DNA of 5,486 bases, from NCBI GenBank assembly GCA_030696235.1, contig JAUYSN010000023.1, forward strand, positions 1 through 5,486, given 5' to 3'. How positions within the stretch are numbered: the first letter of the stretch is position 1; each line of letters begins with the position of its first letter. Under the pieces are notes generated by a model. That model saw only the letters and a list, made by a program, of their open reading frames with translations, was not told where the DNA came from and did not search any database. Of this stretch, positions 1 through 5,486 are shown in pieces. The DNA comes from Sulfuricella sp. Lineage in GTDB: Bacteria > Pseudomonadota > Gammaproteobacteria > Burkholderiales > Sulfuricellaceae. The position numbers and the translations under genes are program-made.

Positions 1-460
1 ACAATACGGCGACGACCGCCAGCGGTTGCACACAGCCATGATTGAGCTATACAAGACCGAGAAGGTCAACCCGCTAGGAGGGTGCCTGCCGGTCGTCGTG
101 CAGATCCCGGTATTTATCGCGCTTTACTGGGCGTTGCTGAACAGCGTCGAAATGCGCCAGGCACCGTTCATGCTGTGGGTTAACGACTTATCCGCTCCGG
201 ACCCCTATTACATCTTGCCGATCGTAATGGGGATCACCATGATCATCCAGACCAAGCTTAATCCGACTCCACCCGACCCGATTCAGGCCAAGGTGATGAT
301 GATCATGCCGATTGCCTTCAGCGTTTTCTTCTTTTTCTTCCCCGCTGGACTGGTTCTGTACTGGGTGGTGAACAACGTGCTGTCGATTGCCCAGCAATGG
401 TACGTCACACACGGTGTCGAGCAGGAAAAAACCGCCGCCAAGGGGCATGGTAAACACTGA
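1..460 (+). CDS. yidC: Membrane protein insertase YidC, C-terminal part (5' truncated by window edge)
   Basis: YidC (Oxa1/Alb3 family) inserts and folds proteins in the inner membrane, alone or with the Sec translocon. Reading starts in frame at base 2; 152 residues are visible before the TGA at 458-460. They begin in the cytoplasmic loop (YGDDRQ, then a basic helix ending [10 protein letters not shown]). Next come a hydrophobic segment at visible residues 25-49, a periplasmic stretch with an [15 protein letters not shown] motif (56-70), a membrane segment at about 70-86, and two closely spaced segments at about 98-134 separated by the FPAG turn (113-116). The C-tail is short and Lys/His-rich ([10 protein letters not shown]). 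The PLGGCLP and [10 protein letters not shown] motifs are typical of proteobacterial YidC. Five consecutive Phe (109-113) lie in the penultimate membrane segment. The end of the gene contains the mnmE start, so the two are probably co-transcribed. The true start lies upstream of the window. Confidence 0.97.
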   Translation, partial: QYGDDRQRLHTAMIELYKTEKVNPLGGCLPVVVQIPVFIALYWALLNSVEMRQAPFMLWVNDLSAPDPYYILPIVMGITMIIQTKLNPTPPDPIQAKVMMIMPIAFSVFFFFFPAGLVLYWVVNNVLSIAQQWYVTHGVEQEKTAAKGHGKH

Positions 461-1787
461 CGCCATTGCCGCTATTGCTACCGCGCCTGGCCGCGGCGGC
501 ATTGGCGTGGTGCGAATTTCCGGCGAAGATCTGCGTGTTTTTGCCAAAAATCTTCTGGGGAAAATCTCTGCCCCCCGCGTCGCTACGCTGAGCAATTTTC
601 TGGAAGCGGATGGGGATGTGATCGATCAGGGTATCGCCCTGTATTTCCCCGCCCCCCATTCCTATACGGGCCAGGATGTTCTCGAACTGCAAGGCCACGG
701 TGGCGATGCGGTGTTGCGCCGGTTGCTGGGCCGTTGCCTGGAATTAGGCGCGCGCCCAGCTGAGCCGGGTGAGTTCACCCGGCGCGCCTTTCTCAATGAC
801 AAGATGGATCTGGCTCAGGCGGAAAGCGTTGCCGACCTGATCGATGCGGCTACCGCAGAGGCGGCCAAAACCGCAATGCGCTCACTGCGCGGAGAGTTTT
901 CACATGCCATCCACCAGTTGGTGGATGCACTGATCAACCTGCGTATGCTGGTGGAGGCGACCCTGGACTTCCCTGAAGAGGAAATCGATTTTCTCGAGGA
1001 GTCCAACGCGCTTAACCAGCTAGCCGCTATCAACGCACAGCTGGATAAGGTATTCCGCCAGGCAAGTCAGGGCAGCCTGCTGCGTGAAGGCTTGCATATT
1101 GTCCTCATTGGTCAGCCGAATGTAGGCAAATCCAGTTTGCTTAACCAGCTTGCGGGCGAGGAGGTGGCAATCGTCACCCCTGTGGCGGGAACCACCCGTG
1201 ACGCGATCCGTCAGCACATCGAAATCGAGGGCGTGGCGCTGCATTTCATTGACACCGCAGGGCTGCGCGACACCGATGATGAAGTAGAGAAAATCGGCAT
1301 TGCCCGCACCTGGAGCGCGATTCAGCAAGCCAACGCAGCGTTGCTCATGATTGATGCGGCGAAAGGAATTGCGCCGGCCGACCTGGAAATCATAGCCAAA
1401 TTGCCGCCAGGCCTGCCGGTGCTTCGTGTATTCAACAAGGTCGATCTCCTCGGCCAAGAGCCCGGAGTCGTTGCCGCGGACGGGGTTGTGGATATTTATC
1501 TCTCGGCCAAGACTGGCGCGGGAATCGATCTGCTGCATGAGCATCTGCTGCGAGTCGTTGGCTGGCAGGCTGGCGGCGAGGGTGTATACATGGCGCGCGA
1601 GCGCCACTTGAGCGCGTTGCGCGAAGCCAAGGAGCGATTGTCTCTTGCGGCGGCGTGCGAGGGTCGGGTCGAGTTTTTTGCTGAGGAGCTCCGGCTGGCC
1701 CAGGGCGCGCTTTCCAGTATAACCGGTGAATTTACATCGGACGATTTGCTGGGCGAGATATTTTCCCGTTTCTGCATCGGAAAATAG
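447..1787 (+). CDS. mnmE: tRNA modification GTPase MnmE (TrmE)
   Basis: MnmE is a potassium-dependent GTPase. With MnmG it adds the (carboxymethyl)aminomethyl group to C5 of wobble uridine 34 in certain tRNAs, using a methylene-tetrahydrofolate-derived carbon. The protein has 446 residues (E. coli 454). The N-terminal folate-binding domain opens with PGRGGIG and RISG. The G domain carries G1 GQPNVGKS (222-229), G2 GTTRD (248-252), G3 DTAG (269-272), G4 NKVD (330-333) and G5 SAK (353-355). N225 in G1 corresponds to the potassium-coordinating Asn. The C-terminus is the family-defining FCIGK, with the catalytically important Cys at 443. The ATG at 447 is chosen because the N-terminus then aligns residue for residue with E. 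coli MnmE; the frame stays open for 20 more codons upstream, but those are yidC sequence. AAGGGG ends one base before the ATG, which is unusually close, so coupling to yidC translation (14-base overlap) is likely. All key residues are intact. Confidence 0.98.
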   Translation: MVNTDAIAAIATAPGRGGIGVVRISGEDLRVFAKNLLGKISAPRVATLSNFLEADGDVIDQGIALYFPAPHSYTGQDVLELQGHGGDAVLRRLLGRCLELGARPAEPGEFTRRAFLNDKMDLAQAESVADLIDAATAEAAKTAMRSLRGEFSHAIHQLVDALINLRMLVEATLDFPEEEIDFLEESNALNQLAAINAQLDKVFRQASQGSLLREGLHIVLIGQPNVGKSSLLNQLAGEEVAIVTPVAGTTRDAIRQHIEIEGVALHFIDTAGLRDTDDEVEKIGIARTWSAIQQANAALLMIDAAKGIAPADLEIIAKLPPGLPVLRVFNKVDLLGQEPGVVAADGVVDIYLSAKTGAGIDLLHEHLLRVVGWQAGGEGVYMARERHLSALREAKERLSLAAACEGRVEFFAEELRLAQGALSSITGEFTSDDLLGEIFSRFCIGK

Positions 1788-1803
1788 CGTTTCACGTGAA
1801 ACA
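1788..1803. promoter_or_regulatory. parS: parS-like centromere site (ParB-binding palindrome)
   Basis: The bases read CGTTTCACGTGAAACA. Positions 1789-1802 (GTTTCACGTGAAAC) are a perfect 14-bp palindrome. The 16-mer matches the widely conserved chromosomal parS form TGTTTCACGTGAAACA at 15 of 16 positions, differing only at the first base (C for T). parS nucleates ParB loading, after which ParB clamps spread along DNA and interact with ParA. The site begins directly after the mnmE stop codon and lies about 3.4 kb upstream of parB, within the usual distance range for such sites. I saw no second copy in the window. Identification rests on the exact motif plus linkage to parAB; binding itself is inferred. 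Confidence 0.88.
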
Positions 1804-1824
1804 ATAGCCATTTTGGGTTATGAT
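1796..1824 (+). promoter_or_regulatory. Putative sigma70-type promoter for mnmG-rsmG-parAB
   Basis: TATGAT at 1819-1824 matches the -10 consensus at 5 of 6 bases. Exactly 17 bases upstream, GTGAAA (1796-1801) matches the -35 consensus at 4 of 6. The -35 hexamer lies inside the right arm of the parS palindrome. Transcription would begin near 1831, giving a leader of roughly 20-25 bases before the mnmG ATG. This is the only gap in the block long enough for a conventional promoter. No factor-independent terminator is seen after mnmE, so read-through from yidC-mnmE is also possible. Short-motif matches like this arise by chance, so confidence is limited. Confidence 0.42.
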
Positions 1825-1853
1825 TCGCACTCATTTCGCACACCCGGTTGACC

Positions 1854-3752
1854 ATGCTTTCTCCCTCCCAATTTGATGTCATCGTGATCGGCGGCGGCCA
1901 TGCCGGAACGGAAGCCGCGCTGGCCGGCGCCCGCATGGGCCTGAAAACGCTACTCTTGACGCATAACATTGAAACGCTCGGCCAGATGTCGTGTAACCCC
2001 TCGATAGGCGGTATCGGCAAGGGTCATCTGGTGAAGGAGGTCGATGCCCTGAGTGGGGCCATGGCCGCGGCGACAGATGAAGCGGGCATCCAGTTTCGCA
2101 TACTCAATTCCAGCAAGGGGCCGGCGGTACGGGCGACGCGCGCACAGGCGGACCGCGTTCTTTACCGGCAGGCAATCCGGCGCCGGTTGGAGAATCAACC
2201 CAACCTGTGGCTGTTCCAGCAGGCGGTGGATGACCTGATTCTTGAGCAAGACCGTGTGGTGGGCGTGGTCACCCAGCTGGGCTTGCGCTTTCAGGCCAGG
2301 ACCGTAGTATTGACGGCAGGCACGTTCCTGGCGGGCCTGGTTCATGTGGGTCAATCGAATTACCAGGCCGGTCGCGCCGGTGACCCCCCTTCGATCACCC
2401 TGGCGCAACGGCTGCGCGAGTTTCAATTGCCGGTGAAGCGCTTCAAGACGGGCACTCCGCCGCGCATTGACGGCCGCAGTCTGGATTATTCGGTAATGGT
2501 GGAGCAACCCGGCGACGACCCGGCGCCGGCATTTTCCTTCCTCGGTTCTGCCGCACAGCATCCACGCCAATTGCCGTGCTGGATCACCCAGACCAATCTG
2601 CGTACTCACGACATCATCCGTGGCGGACTGGACCGCTCGCCGCTTTACACGGGCGTGATCGAGGGAGTGGGGCCGCGCTATTGTCCGTCGATCGAAGACA
2701 AGATCATGCGTTTTTCCGGCAAGGACTCACACCAGATTTTCGTTGAGCCGGAAGGGTTGAATACCCACGAAATCTACCCCAACGGCATCTCCACCAGCCT
2801 GCCTTTCGATGTGCAGGTAGAGCTGGTGCGATCGATACAAGGCTTTGAAAATGCACATATTACCCGTCCCGGCTACGCGATCGAGTACGATTTTTTCGAC
2901 CCGCTTGGGCTGAAACACTCTTTGGAAACCAAGGCCATACAGGGGCTGTTCTTCGCCGGCCAGATCAATGGCACAACCGGTTATGAAGAAGCTGCGGCGC
3001 AGGGGATTCTGGCGGGTATCAATGCCGGGTTGTCGGCACAGGGAAAAGAAGCTTGGTATCCAAGCCGGGATCAGGCCTATCTCGGCGTGATGGTGGACGA
3101 CCTGATCACCCGTGGCGTGGTCGAGCCTTACCGCATGTTTACCAGCCGTGCCGAATACCGGCTGATGTTGCGCGAGGACAACGCCGACCTGCGATTGACG
3201 GAAGCGGGGCGGCGGCTGGGCGTGGTTGATGATGCGCGGTGGCAGAGCTTCGTGGAAAAGCGTGAGGCGATCGAGCGCGAACAGGAGCGCCTGAAAAGCG
3301 TCTGGGTGAACCCGAAGTTGCTGCCTCAGGAGGATGCGGAAAGGGTGTTGGGCAAGGGCATCGAGCGGGAGTATTCGTTATTGGACTTGCTGCGCCGGCC
3401 TGACGTCAGCTACCGCGACTTGATGACATTGCCGGGCGCCGGTGTAGGGGTCGGAGACCTGAAGGTGGCCGAACAGGTTGAGATCCAGGCCAAATACCAG
3501 GGTTACATCGCGCGCCAGAAGGAGGAGGTCGCCCGTCACCAGTATTATGAAGCCATGATCCTGCCTCTGAGCCTGGATTACCGCGAGGTGCATGGGCTAT
3601 CCATCGAAGTGCAACAGAAGCTTAACCAGCACAAGCCTGAAACGCTGGGGCAGGCCGGGCGCATCTCCGGGGTGACGCCCGCGGCGATTTCGGTACTGCT
3701 GGTGCACTTGAAGCGCAGTCAGAACATTAGTGACGACAAGAAAAGCGCATGA
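1854..3752 (+). CDS. mnmG: tRNA uridine-5-carboxymethylaminomethyl modification enzyme MnmG (GidA)
   Basis: MnmG is the FAD- and NADH-dependent partner of MnmE in modifying U34 of tRNAs that read purine-ending codons in split boxes. The protein has 632 residues (E. coli 629). The Rossmann FAD motif GGGHAG is at 13-18. CNPSIGG carries conserved Cys47. A second nucleotide-binding element, TAGTF, is at 154-158. The first family signature, [15 protein letters not shown] (273-287), carries Cys277. The second spans 368-391 (AGQxNGxxGYEE, then AGINA). [15 protein letters not shown] lies at 428-442. The helical C-terminus, used in this family to contact MnmE and tRNA, is present. The ATG at 1854 aligns the N-terminus with known MnmG proteins; an in-frame TTG at 1848 would add two residues and is less likely. 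No clear Shine-Dalgarno precedes either. The stop overlaps the rsmG start (ATGA at 3749-3752). No key residue is missing. Confidence 0.98.
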   Translation: MLSPSQFDVIVIGGGHAGTEAALAGARMGLKTLLLTHNIETLGQMSCNPSIGGIGKGHLVKEVDALSGAMAAATDEAGIQFRILNSSKGPAVRATRAQADRVLYRQAIRRRLENQPNLWLFQQAVDDLILEQDRVVGVVTQLGLRFQARTVVLTAGTFLAGLVHVGQSNYQAGRAGDPPSITLAQRLREFQLPVKRFKTGTPPRIDGRSLDYSVMVEQPGDDPAPAFSFLGSAAQHPRQLPCWITQTNLRTHDIIRGGLDRSPLYTGVIEGVGPRYCPSIEDKIMRFSGKDSHQIFVEPEGLNTHEIYPNGISTSLPFDVQVELVRSIQGFENAHITRPGYAIEYDFFDPLGLKHSLETKAIQGLFFAGQINGTTGYEEAAAQGILAGINAGLSAQGKEAWYPSRDQAYLGVMVDDLITRGVVEPYRMFTSRAEYRLMLREDNADLRLTEAGRRLGVVDDARWQSFVEKREAIEREQERLKSVWVNPKLLPQEDAERVLGKGIEREYSLLDLLRRPDVSYRDLMTLPGAGVGVGDLKVAEQVEIQAKYQGYIARQKEEVARHQYYEAMILPLSLDYREVHGLSIEVQQKLNQHKPETLGQAGRISGVTPAAISVLLVHLKRSQNISDDKKSA

Positions 3753-4390
3753 GACTGGAAGAACAATTAGCCTGTGGCCTGGAGGAAATGGGCCTGCATT
3801 TAGACGCGGTGACGCAATCGAGCTTGCTGAAATATGTAGCACTCATGCAGAAATGGAACAAGGTTTATAACCTGACGGCCGTGCGCGACCCGGAAAAAAT
3901 GGTAACCCAGCATTTGCTCGATAGCCTGGCGGTTTTGCCACATATCGTCGGCAGTCGGGTCATCGACGTCGGAACCGGGCCCGGGCTGCCGGGAATCCCT
4001 CTGGCACTGGCGAACCCGGCGCTGGAGGTTACCCTGCTGGACAGCAATCATAAGAAAACCAGTTTTCTTCGGCAAGCCTGTCTGGAGTTGGGCCTGAATA
4101 ACACCACGGTAGTCTGCGAACGGGTAGAGGCATGGCGGCCGGAAGAAAAATACGATGTAGTGATTTCCCGTGCTTTTTCCGATTTGGCCGAGTTCGCCAG
4201 CCTGGCGTTGCATTTATGTGGTTATACCGGGCTGATGTTGGCAATGAAGGGGATTTATCCCCATGAGGAGTTGACTCGATTGCCGGCTACTGTTGCGTTA
4301 CAGGGCGTAGAGCCGCTCAAGGTGCCGGGCCTGGATGCCGAACGGCATCTGGTTTTGCTGCGACCGATCAAAATGGAAGCTATTGGTTAG
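3749..4390 (+). CDS. rsmG: 16S rRNA (guanine-N7) methyltransferase RsmG (GidB)
   Basis: RsmG transfers a methyl group from S-adenosylmethionine to N7 of G527 (E. coli numbering) in the 530 loop of 16S rRNA. In several bacteria its loss gives low-level streptomycin resistance. The protein has 213 residues (E. coli 207). Visible features are WNKVYNLTA (36-44), QHLLDSLAV (54-62), the SAM-binding loop [10 protein letters not shown] (73-82), the acidic end of strand 2 with [12 protein letters not shown] (96-107), [10 protein letters not shown] (140-149), MKG (167-169) and the C-terminal ERHLVLLRP (198-206). The start ATG overlaps the mnmG stop (ATGA), which indicates translational coupling; the preceding AAGAAAAG is only a weak ribosome-binding sequence. 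Nine bases separate its stop from parA. The mnmG-rsmG-parA order is classical for this family, and nothing is truncated. Confidence 0.97.
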   Translation: MRLEEQLACGLEEMGLHLDAVTQSSLLKYVALMQKWNKVYNLTAVRDPEKMVTQHLLDSLAVLPHIVGSRVIDVGTGPGLPGIPLALANPALEVTLLDSNHKKTSFLRQACLELGLNNTTVVCERVEAWRPEEKYDVVISRAFSDLAEFASLALHLCGYTGLMLAMKGIYPHEELTRLPATVALQGVEPLKVPGLDAERHLVLLRPIKMEAIG

Positions 4391-4399
4391 GGTGGGGTG

Positions 4400-5158
4400 A
4401 TGGCAAAAATACTCGCAATTACAAATCAAAAAGGCGGGGTGGGGAAAACCACCACCACGGTCAATCTCGCGGCCAGCCTGGCGGCAACCAAGCGCCGGGT
4501 GTTGCTGATCGACCTCGACCCGCAGGGCAATGCCACCATGGGTTGCGGTGTCGACAAAATGGCCCTGACGCAGACGGTATATCATGTGCTGCTGGAGGAA
4601 AAGAGCATCGAGGAGGTGCGTGTTGCCAACACCTGCGGCAAGTTTGACCTGATCCCCGCCAACCGAGAATTGGCGGGTGCGGAGGTCGAGCTGGTGGATT
4701 TGCCGCACCGGGAAAAACGCCTTAAGAGCGCCCTGGCCAATATTGAGGCGGATTATGATTTTGTGCTGATCGACTGCCCGCCGGCGCTCAACCTGCTTAC
4801 GGTGAACGGTCTTTGCGCTGCGCATGCGGTGATGATCCCGATGCAGTGCGAATATTACGCCCTGGAGGGATTGAGCGATCTGGTGCAGACCATCAAACGG
4901 GTGCGTGCCAGCCTGAACCCGCAACTGGAAATCGAGGGGCTGCTGCGGACCATGTTCGATCCGCGCAATACCCTGGCGCAGCAGGTGTCGGAGCAACTGC
5001 AACGGCATTTCGGCGACAAGGTATACCGCACCGTGATTCCACGTAATGTCAGGCTGGCGGAAGCGCCTAGCTATGGGGTGCCGGTGTTGTATCACGACAA
5101 GACATCGAAAGGCGCGCAGGCGTATTTGGCGCTGGCTGGCGAACTGGTAAGAAAGTGA
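4400..5158 (+). CDS. parA: Chromosome partitioning ATPase ParA (Soj)
   Basis: ParA is a Walker-type ATPase that binds nucleoid DNA as an ATP dimer and is stimulated by ParB, driving movement of parS-ParB complexes and segregation of the origin region. The protein has 252 residues. The deviant Walker A motif KGGVGKTT (11-18) has the signature Lys11 and catalytic Lys16. The Walker A' region DLDPQGNAT starts at 38 with Asp40. Walker B FVLIDCPP has Asp125. The family segments QCEYYALEGLSDL (149-161) and NVRLAEAPSYGVPV (216-229) are present. There is no N-terminal helix-turn-helix extension, so this is the short chromosomal type rather than the autorepressing plasmid P1/F type. The ATG at 4400 is preferred over the adjacent GTG at 4397 because the protein then begins MAKILAITNQKGG; purine-rich AGGGTGGGG (4389-4397) upstream can serve as ribosome-binding site. 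It follows rsmG by 9 bases and precedes parB by 7. Confidence 0.97.
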   Translation: MAKILAITNQKGGVGKTTTTVNLAASLAATKRRVLLIDLDPQGNATMGCGVDKMALTQTVYHVLLEEKSIEEVRVANTCGKFDLIPANRELAGAEVELVDLPHREKRLKSALANIEADYDFVLIDCPPALNLLTVNGLCAAHAVMIPMQCEYYALEGLSDLVQTIKRVRASLNPQLEIEGLLRTMFDPRNTLAQQVSEQLQRHFGDKVYRTVIPRNVRLAEAPSYGVPVLYHDKTSKGAQAYLALAGELVRK

Positions 5159-5163
5159 GAGGG
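5158..5163 (+). promoter_or_regulatory. Ribosome-binding sequence bearing on the parB start
   Basis: AGAGGG lies just after the parA stop. It is 2 bases before the ATG at 5166 and 11 bases before the in-frame ATG at 5175. Neither spacing is ideal, so the sequence alone does not settle the start. The N-terminal pattern MVKMKGLGRGLDALL resembles family members and favours 5166. Confidence 0.4.
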
Positions 5164-5165
5164 AA

Positions 5166-5486
5166 ATGGTGAAAATGAAGGGATTGGGACGCGGCCTTGA
5201 CGCGCTGCTGGCTGGCGACAGCGAAGAAAATAATCAAGATACGCTGCAAAAGCTGAAGCTGGATCAGCTCCAGCCCGGCAAATATCAGCCGCGCACCCAT
5301 ATGGACCAGGAGTCACTGGCTGAGTTGGCTGAGTCCATCAAATCCCAGGGGGTCATGCAGCCTATACTGGCAAGGGCGCTGATTGCGGGCAACTATGAAA
5401 TCATTGCCGGCGAGCGGCGCTGGCGCGCAGCCCGCCTCGCCGGTTTGACAGAAGTGCCGGTGCTGGTGCGGGTGGTGGCGGATGAG
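5166..5486 (+). CDS. parB: Chromosome partitioning protein ParB (Spo0J), N-terminal part (3' truncated by window edge)
   Basis: ParB binds parS, uses CTP to close into a sliding DNA clamp, spreads around the site and stimulates ParA ATPase. 107 codons are visible, with no stop before the window ends. The N-terminus KGLGRGLDALL (5-15) is the conserved ParA-interacting segment. A variable acidic/Asn-rich linker follows (about 16-27). The CTP-binding ParB/Srx core then begins with LQPGKYQPR (35-43), continues through ESIKSQGVMQPI (56-67), and contains the GERRWRAAR motif (82-90), the nucleotide-binding signature of CTPase ParBs. The helix-turn-helix that reads parS and the dimerisation domain would lie beyond the window. 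The gene starts 7 bases after parA, so the two are surely one transcription unit. The start could instead be the ATG at 5175, which would shorten the protein by three residues. Confidence 0.96.
   Translation, partial: MVKMKGLGRGLDALLAGDSEENNQDTLQKLKLDQLQPGKYQPRTHMDQESLAELAESIKSQGVMQPILARALIAGNYEIIAGERRWRAARLAGLTEVPVLVRVVADE

Noticed and set aside
324..343. 20-base pyrimidine-only tract in yidC
   Set aside because: It encodes the FFFFF-P stretch in a membrane helix. Phe codons TTC/TTT suffice to explain it, and Phe-rich segments at this position are common in the family.
1020..1811. Long open frame on the minus strand (263 codons) opposite mnmE
   Set aside because: It is antisense to a strongly conserved gene with all G motifs. 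Its predicted product shows no recognisable domain, and its first codons merely read through the parS palindrome (VSRET).
1789..1814. Palindrome followed by TTTT (1811-1814), as a possible factor-independent terminator of mnmE
   Set aside because: The palindrome has no loop bases, is not GC-rich, and the T run is short and 8 bases away. The exact parS match explains it better.
1950..2609. Minus-strand open frame (219 codons) opposite mnmG
   Set aside because: It is antisense to conserved MnmG coding sequence and has no recognisable domain or ribosome-binding context.
4249..4262. Inverted repeat GGGGAT-TT-ATCCCC, including TTATCCCCA (4255-4263), one mismatch from a DnaA box
   Set aside because: It lies within rsmG and encodes the KGIYPH stretch, part of a conserved region of the family. 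It is a single isolated copy with no AT-rich or clustered context, so it is most likely chance plus protein constraint.
4271..4299. TTGACT as a -35 element of an internal parAB promoter within rsmG
   Set aside because: No hexamer resembling TATAAT occurs at 16-18 bases downstream; the best-placed candidate matches only 2 of 6.
4298..5095. Long open frame on the minus strand (265 codons) opposite rsmG and parA
   Set aside because: It spans two conserved sense genes and has a low-complexity His/Gln/Arg-rich composition typical of antisense readings of GC-rich genes.

Overview
The window is a compact, all plus-strand housekeeping block from a bacterial chromosome. It reads yidC (3' end) - mnmE - [parS-like site and putative promoter] - mnmG - rsmG - parA - parB (5' end). 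The protein sequences, the fairly GC-rich composition and the gene order point to a proteobacterium, most likely a betaproteobacterium. This is inferred from family resemblance, and I cannot name a genus. In many bacteria this cluster lies close to the replication origin, so the window is probably origin-proximal, but no origin or dnaA gene is visible in it.

Layout. Bases 1-460 encode the last 152 residues of the membrane insertase YidC. mnmE starts inside the end of yidC (14-base overlap) and runs to 1787. A 66-base gap (1788-1853) holds a perfect 14-bp palindrome matching the core of parS, the ParB-binding centromere. A plausible sigma70-type promoter overlaps the right arm of that palindrome. 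mnmG (1854-3752) overlaps rsmG (3749-4390) by four bases (ATGA). parA follows after 9 bases and parB after a further 7. parB is cut by the window edge after 107 codons.

How the genes work together. MnmE and MnmG form the complex that modifies the wobble uridine (U34) of certain tRNAs. RsmG methylates 16S rRNA. ParA, ParB and parS form the chromosome segregation machinery, and the window contains at least the start of all three parts. No stretch over 300 bases lacks a gene; the only gap longer than 10 bases is the 66-base parS/promoter region.

I found no mobile element, CRISPR array, RNA gene, broken gene or sign of recent transfer. I see no previously undescribed system. The most informative non-coding signal is the parS-like site and its overlap with the probable mnmG promoter.
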